Part shown: piece by piece, positions 33,034 through 44,199 of the stretch
How the letters are laid out: every line of letters begins with the position of its first letter
Position numbering within the stretch: the stretch's first letter is position 1
Source of the DNA: Lophium mytilinum
Taxonomy: Eukaryota; Ascomycota; Dothideomycetes; Mytilinidiales; Mytilinidiaceae
Assembly: GCA_010093605.1 (NCBI GenBank)
Contig: MU004187.1
Location: 1,728,830-1,792,829 of the forward strand
Direction: 5' to 3'
DNA: 64,000 nucleotides
Notes under the pieces: model-generated
What the model was told of the DNA's origin: nothing
The model's input: only the letters and a program-made list of their open reading frames with translations
Databases searched by the model: none
Position numbers and translations under genes: made by a program

Positions 33034-33672
33034 GGACAGTGGCTGGAACGCCTACACCAAACTTTTCATACTTAATTGCATGCATTATACGGCTTCCATG
33101 AACATCGGGTAAGGTTGGGATAGCGCGCGATTGAACTTCTCACTCTTCGGCATTTCAGGGCGGCCACGATTGGGTCTTGTTCTTCGGCTGGACGTGCCTC
33201 GTGCACCTCGACGCCTCTTGTATTCTAGTATTGTCATTAGGGTGGTTGGCAGCGTTGTGATAGTCCTGGTTTGGCGGCGTTCTGAGCCGATATACCACGT
33301 CTCGAAACGGTCTATATAAAAAGTAGGAACTAGTGAGGACCCGGTACTGAGGCAGTTTGGTCCCATTTTGAATTGGTGAATATGACCTGACGTCTTATAC
33401 CCGTTTGGCTTGCTCTCGGGGAATAGACAGATAGAATTGGTGGCGTTCCCCAGCTGGGCTTCTTTGTGAAGTAGACGGGAAGCGAGACAGCCCCGACGTC
33501 AGGTTGAGTTCGACTTCACTTGACCCGCACGCGGAGGCTCTCCACAATCGCGCCCGCCCTCAACGCCCACACGGGCTGTGAAAATGACCAAACTGCATAT
33601 TCGACAGATGCACTTCCCCAGCTTGACCTGCCAGGCTGTTCTCATCGCAAAGCTCGCCCGCTAGCAGCTCTG
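33034..33672. other. Spacer between eIF4E and SUMO protease genes
   Basis: It holds the 3' UTR of the eIF4E gene and the promoter of the protease gene. No other gene seen. Confidence 0.5.
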
Positions 33673-36600
33673 ATGTCCTTTATTGCCAAGAGCTTGAGTG
33701 CCGTGGGCAGTCGTCTTTTCACCACCTCGACTGCGCCCGACGGCCACAAGACCTTAGAAGCCTCCCCAGAGGTGTGTCCCCTTCGTGATCCATCTCATCA
33801 CCTCTGGGCATGGACCAATCCCCCAAGAATTCGGCGGCTGACAGGCCGCACCTCCAGGAAAGCGATGCTGGTAGTCCAGGCTCCTCCCACGAACACCCAC
33901 ACAAGCACCGGGCAAAACACCAACATAACCCTCAAGTCCTCTCCTCGCCGACGAGCCCTGTGCGCCATATAACCTCTACTGCGTCGGGCTTGCGGCGGCC
34001 TAGTAATCGAAGAAGAGAAAGCAAAAGCGATCTGGCGGACGAGAAACGGCTTCTGGGAGACTACACGTGAGTTGACCTGGCACTCCATACAGAGGGAGAG
34101 AGATGTTGACTTTGCATGTAGGACTCCGGCAGATGCGGTGATAATTACCCCTCCAAACGCTACCACATTCAAGAAGCATAAGGTTAGTCCAGAGCCTCCA
34201 GCTTGACCATTCCTTCTGCTAACGGTCGATAGCCAATTACCGGAGGGCACAGGCCTATGAACACTATGGCGGGACCGATGATCTCTAATATTCAGGTGCC
34301 ACCTCGTGCTGCGCAACGAACGTATGGTGGCAAGTCCTCCCGCGCCCCAGTCCATGAGCTAGACGATGACCCCATTTTCGACGGCGAAATGATCTCACCG
34401 CGGAAGAGAAGGAAGACAATCCACCCTTCATCGAACCCGGCACCATTTCATGTACGGGAGGACAGACACTCGCCCCCTGCGTCGCGTCGATCGCAACGAC
34501 CTCCAGAGAAGCCTAAGCATAGTCGCGACACCATTTGGAACGATCCTCTAGGCAAGTCTGAGTTTCTGATGGTGGATGACATGATCAACAACTACACATC
34601 TAAACGCCGTGAACCCCGGACTTCGTTGACATCTTTGGAAGGTAAACCAGGGCGACCGACAGCAGCACCACGCACTTCTGGAGTCCCCGAGCGAATAGAA
34701 CTATCTGACGATGAGGAGTCATCCCGGAACCATCTTAGTCCTCCAGTCCAGCATGTGACGGACGCACTTTCTGCTGCTCTCAGCCCCATTGGACGAAGAA
34801 CAGCTGTACCCGGTGAGACACCTGAACGAATATCGCCATATTTCCCGCCTACCAACGGAGCGAAGGTTGTGCGTTCTCTCAGAGGGGGAGCACACAACAC
34901 TCACACCGATTTCAAGGCCTTCATTCATACCGATCGGCAGAAGAGTAATTCTAAACAACAGAGGTCACCTCAACAGGATCTTTCAAGGCAATTTCATCGG
35001 GACAATGGTAGCTCCGATGATGAATTATCAATTCAGCCCGGGAAGTCTTCTGGACATCCTAGGAACGTCCTCGAAAACCGTCCATCCAAAATTCCTCCCA
35101 CGGCCGCTCACTCTCAGGCCAAGCAGAAGCAGGGCCAGGAAGCGAAGTCCGAGTGTCGCTTAACGTACTTTGCGACACACGGGACGGTTCTTCAGGATCG
35201 AGATGATGTCACTTTCTTCTATTCCCGTGAAGAGAATTGTCACTACGTCCGACAGCTCGTGTCCGGATCCTCTAACCACAAAGCAGTGTCGAGGATTGAC
35301 CAATCGAAAGCTATGAGGGTTGTTGAATGTGCTGAGATGAAAAGTCTCCGACTCACTGGATCCCGAAGTGGCTTGTCCACATTCTGGTTCGATTTGCAAT
35401 TCGAGGACGAAGACGAATATGTCATATTCTCGCAAAGCATGCCCCAAGTCGGGGTTACGAGGGTCTGCAAATCAAGGTATGAAGACACTCTGTCGGTCTG
35501 GAGAAACTAGATACTAATACTGGTCCTGTCTTCAGGTCTGAAATGACTAAGATACTCGGAAAGCCTCTGTACCCGGGCGTTGTACCTCCAGAACAAGATG
35601 AAGAGATATCGCTACTGGAAGCAAATCAGAGAAGGCGTGCTGATGAACCTAGTCACCGTCTCACAATGCCCGAAAGCAGACTACCTAGAAAGAGACTGTC
35701 ACATGGTTTGCAGTCAACGGTAGTCGAGGATAACGCAGCAAAGAAGCCACGGATCCATGTTGCGGAAAGCGAACTCAACGAGGGTGAGATGGGTTCTAGA
35801 CCGCCAGTTAGCCACCAGCGAAGAACACGCAGAAGTCTATACACAAACTCAGAAGATCCGTTCCGTGACCTGTCTCCAGCTCGACTGTAAGTATTGGTTA
35901 TCTCCGCCGGTATATGATGTATTGACGACCAGCACAGGGACTATGGAGTACTCGAGAAGGACCGTTACTCGGTTAATCCCGGTCTTGGGCCCAAGTGGGA
36001 AAAGCCCGTCGAATTCCCTCTAGTCGGACGCCGGAGAGCTACGGTACCTTACGACGATTTGGAGAAGCTAGACGACGGCCAGTTCTTGAATGACGCTCTT
36101 CTCGAGTTTTACATGCTCTGGGCATACGAGCAAGCCAAACTCCCCTCCGGCCATGTTCACCTCTTCAACACCTACTTCTATGAAACGCTCTCACAGAAGC
36201 AAAAAGGAGGAGGTGTGAATTACAAAGGCGTTGCAAGATGGGTGAAGGATGATATCTTCAGTTATGATTACGTCGTCGTTCCGGTCAACGAAGAGTAAGT
36301 TCCCTGGCTATTCCCCACTGCGCGTGCTAATCCTCATCTCGCAGCACCCACTGGTACGTTGCTATCATATGCAATTTGCCTAACATTGAAGGCGTTAAAA
36401 TGAGGGAGACTCCCGGCGACGCTTTAGTGAAGCCGGAGATCATACAAGTGGAAGACGAAGACAACCGTGAGCCTAGCAATGCTGAAATACAACCCAACGG
36501 GACGGCCTCAGATCACCACGGAGACTGTAGTAGGACGAATGTTTATACCCCCCAAGACAGTAACGCACCCTCCGCCCTATCAGAACAAGAAGATCCAGAC

Positions 36601-37954
36601 CTGTTTGCCGAAGAACATGCGACCAACAGCAAGACTATCTGCGAAACTGGTGAATGGCCAGACCCGAAAGAAAATCGCGAGTCTCAAAGCGTTACGCCTT
36701 TCCGGGACACGTCGGCTGCTGTTCAACGGTTATCGCTCCAAGACGATCCTCCGGGTAGCAATCTTGACAGTCCAGCTTTGAAGTCGAACACGGGCAGTCT
36801 CAGGGGCAAGAAAAAGTGGCCAGGCCCAAGGAAATACGACCCTGACCAGTTAGTGCCCAAAAACCTCTTACATCAAACGTTTTCATACTAATCGTTGCTC
36901 AAATAGGCCTGTCATGATAGTCCTCGACTCCCTTGACATCACTCATGCAAAGGCGGTAAGAAATCTAAAAGACTACATCCAGGAAGAAGGCAAAGCGAAG
37001 CGCAAAATCGATGCTCAGATCACTAGTACCATAAACGTTAAGGATATTCCAAAGCAGAGCAACTACTACGATTGCGGGGTCTTCGTGCTTCTGTACCTAA
37101 AGGCATTCTTTCAGAACCCTCGCGAATTTGTTACAAAGATTCTCACTAGGGAAATGAGTCTTGAGAACGATTGGGTAGGTGCGTCTGCCGGCGATATGAG
37201 GGCGGAAATCCGTAACATACTGTACGATCTTCACAAAGAGCAAGACGCTGTGCGCAAAAAGCAGAAGGCCGAGAGGAAAAAGATCAAGAAGGAGTCACCT
37301 GAAAAAAAGGTCGTAGAGAAGGAGAAGAAGCCAGAGAAGTCACCAGAACCACAACCCGCAGCAAAAGCGTCATCGTCTCCCGCAAAGCGGCAAGAGAGCC
37401 CTAAGGTTCACCTTCGAAACGGCGAGAATGCTGACTTAGACGACGCTCCCGTCCCTTCAATCGAGGATCGGCCTGTCACGCCGAGCACGCCAGCTCTCCC
37501 GTTCAGGGCCCAGGGCTTGGAAGGCACCCCAGAAAGCCCTATTGGGGGACGCCATACGAAGTTCGGCTCTACTATACCGGAAAGCCCTCCGATCCCCGCG
37601 CAATCTTCGCGTCTGGGTAGTGAGGCTGCACCAATCGAAATCGAAGACTCCCAAGTCACTATGTCGCAAGATCTTATTCAACAACAACCGCATCATGCGC
37701 CGGAACCCACCGACCTCTGGGCACAGCTTGAGGTTGCTAGCGGCAAAGAGCCTAGCATATCTTCTAAAGAGCCTAGGAAATCGTTCAAGGAGCCCAGCAT
37801 ATCTATCACGTCCCCCAGATCTGGAAGGAAACGAAGGATAGTCGATGTCGACAGGTATCCCAAGACTAGTTTTGACGAGATTGTTGAAGACAAAGACTCC
37901 ACGCCGGCTGATGCAACGAGGAATAACCCTCGGGCACATCCTGAGGGGGATTGA
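33673..37954 (+). CDS. Ulp2/Smt4-type SUMO-specific cysteine protease
   Basis: Eight exons: 33673-33771, 33828-34066, 34122-34182, 34233-35476, 35536-35886, 35938-36294, 36345-36848 and 36907-37954 (introns 49-59 nt), giving 1300 residues. The C48 catalytic domain starts near residue 690 (YDDLEKLDDGQFLNDALLEF). The catalytic His is in EDTHWYVAI (about 786), Asp in VMIVLDSLD (about 959) and Cys in SNYYDCGVF (about 1008). About 160 disordered residues separate the His and Asp segments, as in Ulp2-type enzymes. Both termini are long, charged and disordered. An alternative start at 33810 would skip the first exon. The family trims poly-SUMO chains in the nucleus. Confidence 0.9.
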
Positions 37955-38592
37955 ACTCCCACGCGAGGCCACCATCAATGACCGAACGATCTACCTGAGG
38001 ACCTTTGTTTGTCGTGCTGAGCCATCTGGACCGAGCGCTTGCTTGCATCACTTTTTCCCTCTATGAGTTGACTCCAGGGAGATATCATAGCTGTCATAGG
38101 CAGCATGGCTAGCCTTTTCACTTTCAATTGTCACTTTATTTCTGCATAGATGGCGAGCTGGCGAGCTGGCTGCATTGGCACTGGCGTTTTGATTTTGGGT
38201 ACGGATGCATTGCGCCGGGCCTATGGTGTCTGTTGTCAGTTCCCCATGACCGATCAGATTGTGGCATTTGATGAGGGACGATATGCGATGACGGATGATA
38301 GTTCGGTTCTTACGTCTCTGGTTCTTACACCTCGGCGGGTATAAGTGCTAATACTAATAGAAAATGCACTATTATAAATTTTGCGTCTACCAATTCTAAT
38401 GACACTAAATGCCTCTGAGTGCCTTGTGTCTATTCTTGGGTATATTCGTAATGTTGCAGGCTAGCGTGGGAGGGAAAACAAATCCGACAAACGAAACGTT
38501 TGCTCTTTTCACTGTCTTGGCCCTGGCCATCTCCTTCTAGTCCTTTTGCCCGTCGATATCCTATCATCGTCTTTCGTATCATACAACACCCT
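37955..38592. other. Spacer between convergent genes
   Basis: Between the SUMO protease and AIG2-like genes. A 64-codon plus-strand frame at 38150 has no domain. Nothing else recognised. Confidence 0.45.
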
Positions 38593-39379
38593 TCACACCG
38601 CACTCTCAACCAACTCTTTCGCCTTCCCCTCTTCCAGTGACCTCGTAATACTCCCATTAGCCCCCCGCCCACCCGTCGGATCCTGGGCCGCAACAGCATC
38701 ATCAACTTCTAGAAACCAGTCAGCATTACATCCCCCCTCTCACCCCTCGCAAACCAAATCAACCAGAGCAAGCAAATACCAATAAAAGACGCCCTACCAG
38801 CATACTCCCCCTCCGCCCCCGTCCCAACCCACCTCCCCATCTTCTCCCGCACAAACTCCCCAAAATCCCACTCCTGCGGCTCCAGCCGCTCTTTCCCCGC
38901 AACCCACACGTACACCTCCGCCTGCACCTCCTCCCCCTCCGTCACCTCGTTTTCCGCCTTAACCTCCCCATCCGCACCCACCGCGCCAATCCCCTCGCCC
39001 TCGGACTCTAGCACGCGCACGACGACTTTCCGCCGCGCGTACTCGTGGCCCTCGAAGATATCGAGGCGCCAGATGTCGCCGTCGTTGAGGCCGGTGACGA
39101 GGGTGCCGCGGACGGAGGTTGTGGAGTTGGCGGGCAGGATGGCGGGGTAGTCTGCGGCGCGGACTTTGTGGCGCTGGAAGCGGGGGAGGAGGGCCGGGCG
39201 GATGGTGAGGAGGGAGCGCTGGAAGGGGGTGGGTGTGGCGGTGCCGTGGATGACGCGGTGGAGGACGGCGGGGGCCATGAGGGTGCCTGGTGGTGTTATA
39301 AGAGGTGTAGATAGAGGTACGGGTATGGGGGAATGAGGGTAGGGGATGTACCATAGAAGAAGGCGGTGTGGTCGCCCAT
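38593..39379 (-). CDS. AIG2/gamma-glutamylcyclotransferase-like protein
   Basis: Exons are 39379-39352, 39286-38780 and 38708-38593 (introns of 65 and 71 nt), giving 216 residues. The first join restores the family's opening motif HTAFFYGTLMAPAVL (FxYGTLM substrate loop). Downstream LVTGLNDGDIWRLDIFEGHEY corresponds to the LDxxEGxxY segment with the acidic catalytic residue of GGCT-fold enzymes. VYVWVAGKERLEPQEWDF closes the domain. The last exon adds a short hydrophilic tail. Its activity (gamma-glutamylamine cyclotransferase or other) cannot be fixed. It is divergent from the PQ-loop gene with ~370 bp between starts. Confidence 0.87.
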
Positions 39380-39750
39380 TGTGGCTGGGCGATTGGGAAC
39401 GTGAAGGGGAGGTAACGTGAAGGTAAGGTAAAGTGAAGGTTGTAGATATATTGATAAGCGGGCCGATAAGCCTTTTGCATCGATCTCGAAATTCTCAGCC
39501 CTACGGCGGACGCCAACGCCGGGCTGGAGTAACGCCGAGATTGCATTTCCATCTAAACCTCGAAAGCGACGGCACAGTCGGACCCCCTTCTCCATCCCTT
39601 TCTTGTTGACTGTGTTCGAAGTGCTGGGAATTCATGGGTTGGTGATTCGACGCTTTTGAGAAGGAATTACGCGCATTTTCACGCCCGACTTTTGGCTATA
39701 CGGTGGGAACGTTGGATACGAGGCCCCCCGCTGGGTTCCGGGCCGTCAAC
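39380..39750. promoter_or_regulatory. Divergent promoter, AIG2-like / PQ-loop genes
   Basis: 371 bp separate the two divergent start codons. No obvious TATA box. Shared regulation is possible but not shown. Confidence 0.4.
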
Positions 39751-40694
39751 ATGGGCATTTTGAATGCGATTGTGACGAGCATTGCGCCTATTTTGTAAGT
39801 CTACGACACGGTAGTGATGAATTGCAGTGTGCTAATGCGTCGCGCAGTATTGTTACGTCGCCAGTAACCTCCTATGCCGATCAGATATGGGCCATCCATA
39901 AGAGCCGCTCGTCGGCAGGCTTCTCCCTCGATATACCTCTCATAATGCTCGTCGCTAGCATACTAAAGTACGAGAACCTCTCCTGAACACATGTCGCATG
40001 TCTGCGGTTCAACTATAACCCATAGCTAAACGCACGCAGAGTCTACTACTGGTTCGGCGCGCACTTCTCCACCGCCCTCCTCCTCCAAGCCCTCCTCATG
40101 ATCTCCATCCACCTCCTCCTCCTCCACGTCGCCCTCACCAACCGCCCCCAGACCACCCACCACACGCCCTTCTCGCCCGCGCCCACCGCCCGCCCATATG
40201 ACTTCTGGCAATGGCGCATGGCGCGCCCCTACTGGTCTTTCCTGACCTACTTCGCTGGCACCCTCCTCGTTATTCAGGTGCTGCTCGGCACAACGGCGCT
40301 CTTCATGCCCTACACCGAGCTGCTCGGCTTCGTCGCGCTAGCGATCGAAGCTACGCTCCCCTTGCCGCAGCTCTACGCGAACCAGAAGCGGAGAGGGTGC
40401 AAAGGGTTTAGGGTGTCGGTGATTGGCAATTGGTTGGTGGGTGATGTGTTCAAGATGTGGTTCTTTTTTGCGAGTGGGAGTGGGGAGGGGGGCGTGCCGG
40501 TGGCGTTTAAGTTGTGTGGTGTGTTTCAGATGCTATGTGATATTGGGCTGGGGGTGCAGTGGTGGGTGTTTGGGGATGGGGTTGAGGACGGCCCGCGGAT
40601 ACCGAGTGGGACGGGGTTTGGGGAGAAGGTCGGGGATGAGATGAGGGGGCCAGGGGATATACCGTTGGATTGGGAGAAGTCGAGGTTGGGGTGA
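39751..40694 (+). CDS. PQ-loop repeat membrane protein (SLC66-like)
   Basis: Exons are 39751-39794, 39848-39967 and 40040-40694 (introns of 53 and 72 nt), giving 272 residues. Two PQ-loop-like repeats are visible: the first around VTSYADQIWAIHKSRSSAGFSLDIP, the second EATLPLPQLYANQKRRGCKGF, with the PQ dipeptide intact only in the second. Several membrane helices surround them. After the second repeat, SVIGNWLVGDVFKMWFFF is typical of the SLC66A2/PQLC1 branch. Family members act in Golgi/endosomal or vacuolar membranes as transporters or scramblase-related factors. The substrate is unknown. Confidence 0.85.
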
Positions 40695-41320
40695 AAGGGG
40701 GATAGGGGAAGGTGGGAGAGTTGGGTAGGAATGGATGAATGCGTTATTGTTATAGTTGGCTGCGAGAGAGTAATAGGTTGGATGTGATATCACGTGCTCT
40801 TAAGAGCTGAGGTTACGAAAAGGAGGTAATGAGAACGATCTTGGGTATAGCGGTAGGCTACATCCGGTGTGCGATTGCTGTTTCTTAGCCACAGCATTCA
40901 GATATAGTGGCATGTAATTATGTACATACGCAGGAACCTGCTCTATCCAAGGTTCGCACGGCGGCGCTCACGATTTATTAGGTACACCAGACTTGATCCA
41001 ATCGTTAAACTGAGCAGCCGGTCCTTATTGGTGCGTCTCTTATCGATAGAACGTGGACGTGTGAAGGGATACATGGAACGGGTCGATGGAGCTAAACCAC
41101 ATATCTGTCTAAATTTGCAACCCTCCCTTCCAGAGCACAAGAAGTGTCTAGATCCCAGTAACTTTGGAAGCGTCGGTCAAAGAGCCGTGGAAATAAAGAG
41201 GCACACGGTGGCCTGAATACTTAAGACCTTCCAAGTAGTCGTAGCCTCATTGCCCTCACACTCCCACCACCACAGCAACTTCCTCACGCAGACCAACATT
41301 CTGCCAAAGCATTTCCAGTC
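40695..41320. other. Spacer containing the duplicated promoter
   Basis: From about 40980 on, this DNA is the upstream part of the duplicated segment shared with 5745-5375 (minus). The first ~280 bases show nothing recognisable. Confidence 0.6.
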
Positions 41321-41730
41321 ATGTGTGTGGTCAAGCACCACCCTCTCGATGTCTATGACTGGTACATTATCGCATTCTGCATATACGTTCTTTTTCTCAC
41401 CATTTTGTTTATCGTCTTGCTCGCCAATCTTCTCTTCAAGTTCTTCCGCGGTCGGCCCACCCCCAAGGAACAGCAGACGCTCGTCAGTGCCTCTTACGAC
41501 CAATCGCCGCTCCTATGCGCTAGGTGTGCAGAGTCCGAGGCAGCTGAGCAGAAACTAGACGAAAAGTACTCTCCAACCCACAGTACAGCAGCGGATGCGA
41601 TGGCTTCCCGAGCGGCGGCCGACCTGCACGCGACGAGCAAGCGGCCTAGGATATCCCTTCTTAACCCACCGATGGACGACTCTTGGACCATAATTCTGTA
41701 ACTCCGTACTGCACTGTACAGGAAGGGCGA
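40980..41730 (+). repeat. Inverted segmental duplication, copy 2
   Basis: Partner of 4890-5745. Shared blocks run from CCAATCGTTAA (~40998) through TCTTATCGATA, CCAGAGCACAAGAAGTGTCT, GAAGCGTCGGTCAAAGA and CGTAGCCTCATTGCCCTC to TTTCCAGTCATG, then the coding tail and the first bases after the stop. Similarity by eye is roughly 75-85% upstream. Copy 1 has an extra ~15 bp near its outer end and about 60 extra N-terminal codons. The direct repeats that flank copy 1 are absent here. Confidence 0.85.
41321..41701 (+). CDS. Small single-pass membrane protein, paralogue of 4922-5374
   Basis: A single exon of 126 residues. A short N-terminus leads into a strong membrane helix (WYIIAFCIYVLFLTILFIVL). 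Then come FFRGRPTPKEQ, SPLL, AESEAAEQKLDE, YSPTHST and RISLLNPPMDDSWTIIL. The tail matches the copy at 4922-5374 with a ~20-residue Ala-rich insertion (ADAMASRAAADLHATSK). The ~60-residue N-terminal domain of the other copy is missing. Two cysteines (CARC) are unique here. It lies 620 bp upstream of HapX in the same direction, but no co-regulation is evident. Confidence 0.72.
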   Translation: MCVVKHHPLDVYDWYIIAFCIYVLFLTILFIVLLANLLFKFFRGRPTPKEQQTLVSASYDQSPLLCARCAESEAAEQKLDEKYSPTHSTAADAMASRAAADLHATSKRPRISLLNPPMDDSWTIIL

Positions 41731-42320
41731 AGCAGCGGGTTAAGGGATAAGATTGGGCACACGGGTGTTTTACTGCGTTGGGTCCACTTGCTCGATCGAG
41801 AAGACTGTAAGTCGCCCAGCTAGCAAGTGTTATTTCTAACCTCTTTGAATTAGTCGAATTTCTACTAGGTTAGTCTTCGTGTTGTATTCAAAGAGTCAGA
41901 AGACTATTAGGGTACCCCAAACAGTTGCGAGGAGTGCTGTACTTGATAGATGAATAGGGAGAAATGCTGCTGGGTGTACTCGACACAGAGAGGTTGGACT
42001 GCTACAAACGAGGAATGGACTCTTCCGTGTCTACGATGTATGATAGGCACGTGTATCGAAAGGTTCAGATTGTATTCTGATAGAATAAATCATTTTCATC
42101 ACAACGAAACGTGACGTCTTGACTGGACCGCTCGCTCCGATGTCGGCAAATCCGCTACGCCCGTCTCGCGCCGAAGCCTTGGCGCCGTCCGGTCGAGGCC
42201 GAGAACGCAGCGGCAACAGAAGTGCCCGCGCGGTTCGGCGTCTTTGGTGCAGGATCATAATCTTCGGATCTGATAACAGCCTTGGGGAAACCTCCGCCTC
42301 TCCTGCACCCGACTTTCGTC
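41702..42320. other. HapX upstream region
   Basis: No gene. It contains the ATCTGATAA site described separately and one reverse CCAAT (ATTGG) near 41751. Confidence 0.5.
42268..42276 (+). promoter_or_regulatory. SreA/Fep1-type GATA site (ATCTGATAA)
   Basis: This is an exact match to ATCWGATAA, the consensus of the fungal iron-responsive GATA repressors (SreA, SRE, Fep1). It lies 45 bp before the HapX ATG at 42321. In Aspergillus, SreA represses hapX when iron is sufficient, so this site fits that loop. Occupancy is inferred. Confidence 0.65.
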
Positions 42321-44199
42321 ATGTCCACCGCAGCCCGTCACGAAGGAGAGCACGATGCTCCCCAACCCGTCCAAGCATTATCACCTGCCTCCAATTACTC
42401 GGCTACCAGCTCCACGCGCCCGCTGAGCTCCTCGCGAGGTGAGTGGACCCGCGCAAATCCCGACTGCACCACCTCAATCCCGCACACTTAACTCTATCGC
42501 CGTCGGTGTATGCTCTATGCCAGCTATGGAGGCTGTTGCATATTGTTAGTGGCGCAGTTGCCACCACGTGTCCTGTTGTCGCTGCTCCCTCTTATCCGGC
42601 ACATCTTCCACCCTTTGGTCTCTACCTGCAGCATTATACGGCCTTCACGGAGCTGCTCATCATGGACGATCCCACTGACAGCGTACAGTACAACCGCTGG
42701 CACCAGGGTCTTCAATCCAAACACCTTCTGCCACGGCGTCCCCACAGTCCAACGGCCATGGCCCGGCCTCTCCAATGGGCGGTGGCCCCATTGGGTCGTC
42801 GTGGTCCGTTCCGCCACGCCCGAAGCCAGGACGAAAGCCTGCTACGGACGAGCCCTTGACGAAGCGCAAGGCCCAGAACCGAGAGGCTCAACGGGCTTTT
42901 CGTGCCAGAAAGAAGCAGACTCTCGAGAGCATGGAAAACTCGCTCAAGAGTAAGGCCGAGATCCACCAGGAGGAGATCGCCAAGAAAGACGCAGTCATCG
43001 CAGACCTGAACAAGCAGATCGAGGTCCAGAATGATCACATCACAACGCTCAACAGGAAGTTCATCGAGGCCGCTGCATGGGAAAAAGAAGTTGCCTCCAA
43101 GGACCGAGAGATTGCCTTCTGGAAAGGACGATTCGAAGACGCGGAGAGGGCTGCGCGAGGTGAGATGACGCTGAGCGGCCGAAACTCCCCTCCCGCCAAG
43201 AAGCTCTCTTTGCAAGTTGGGACGCCCCAGCCTTTCCAGGATCTGGATGTTGGATGTGGCAACTGCAAGGCCGATGGCCGCTGTGCTTGCATCGAGGCCT
43301 TCGCAAAAGACCACAATCTCAATTCGCCGACCAAAATCTCTACAAGCGACTTTAGAGGCCAATCGCCTGCCGATTCCCTTTCCCCCGAACAGGAGATTGA
43401 CTTCACAAGTCAGTTCAGCCGGCCGAAATATAACGGCATGCCGAAGCCGGACGACAGAGCCTCGATCACGTTTCTGACGGACCAAGACTCTACCTGTGGC
43501 TTCTGCACCGACGAGACCAATTGCGCATGCAAAATTGAATCACTACAGCAGTTGTCCAGATCCGAGATGCCCCCTCCATCTCAAACACGAACTTTGCAGA
43601 ACTCTTCAAGCAACTGCCCAACTGGACCTGGTTCTTGCGCAGACTGTATGGCAAACCCTCGCCAGAAAGCCTGGTGTGAGGCAGTCTCTCGGTTGAAAAC
43701 GCCTGGCGCAATTGATGACACATGGTCACGAAGCAGCACAAAGATGGCACCCATTCGATCGCGAAGCCCTTATTCTCTACCAAAACCTCCCATGTCCACT
43801 CTGGAGCCCTCCAACCCCACCGTTGGCTGTGACGAGGCATTCCGATTGTTTGATGGTCGGCTTGATATGGAGAGCGACCGCATGGATTGGGTCAAGAACC
43901 TTCGGCCAGTCTCTCCCACTGGAGAGAAAGACACCGCAATGGACACGGGGCGGAAATACAGCGCCGTTGAGCTCGAAAGCGCGAGCGTGATCGCCTCCTT
44001 GACGCATACTATGGGGCCCTTGGTACCTCGCTCGACAGATGGTCCCAACGCCGAGCTCGTCGAGATTGCCGACAAGCGCCGGAAGCTCATCAACTCGCCT
44101 TCGTCAATGCAAACCAGGCGAGGGCAGACCGCTGGCTCTCCTGGCCTACCGATCTCGACACTCGTCAATGGAGGGGCTCGCTCAGTTAATAGGCATTGA
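42321..44199 (+). CDS. hapX: HapX, bZIP iron-homeostasis regulator
   Basis: Exons 42321-42438 and 42689-44199 (one 250-nt intron) give 542 residues. GSSWSVPPRPKPGRKPATD (about 76-93) is the Hap4-like motif that contacts the CCAAT-binding complex. TKRKAQNREAQRAFRARKK (97-115) is the bZIP basic region, followed by a long coiled coil. Three cysteine-rich regions are visible: CGNC-(5)-CAC at 229-240, CGFC-(5)-CAC at 309-320 and C-(6)-CADC-(9)-C at 349-369. In other fungi these sense iron-sulfur status and switch HapX between repression and activation of iron genes. The long intron and the ATG choice (42282 is in frame upstream) are the least certain parts. Confidence 0.92.

Noticed and set aside
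33520-33972. Long frame at the start of the SUMO protease locus as a separate gene
   Set aside because: Its first part is better used as exon 1 of the protease (in-phase splice at 33771/33828); the rest is intron or out of frame.
37940-38010. tRNA-like T-arm (GTTCAATCC) and partly paired ends on the minus strand
   Set aside because: Only ~65 nt between the paired ends, mispaired T-stem, and no proper D or anticodon arm; it overlaps the end of the SUMO protease gene.
42443-42859. 138-codon frame overlapping the HapX intron and second exon
   Set aside because: Out of frame with the HapX bZIP and without domain; it is a shadow.
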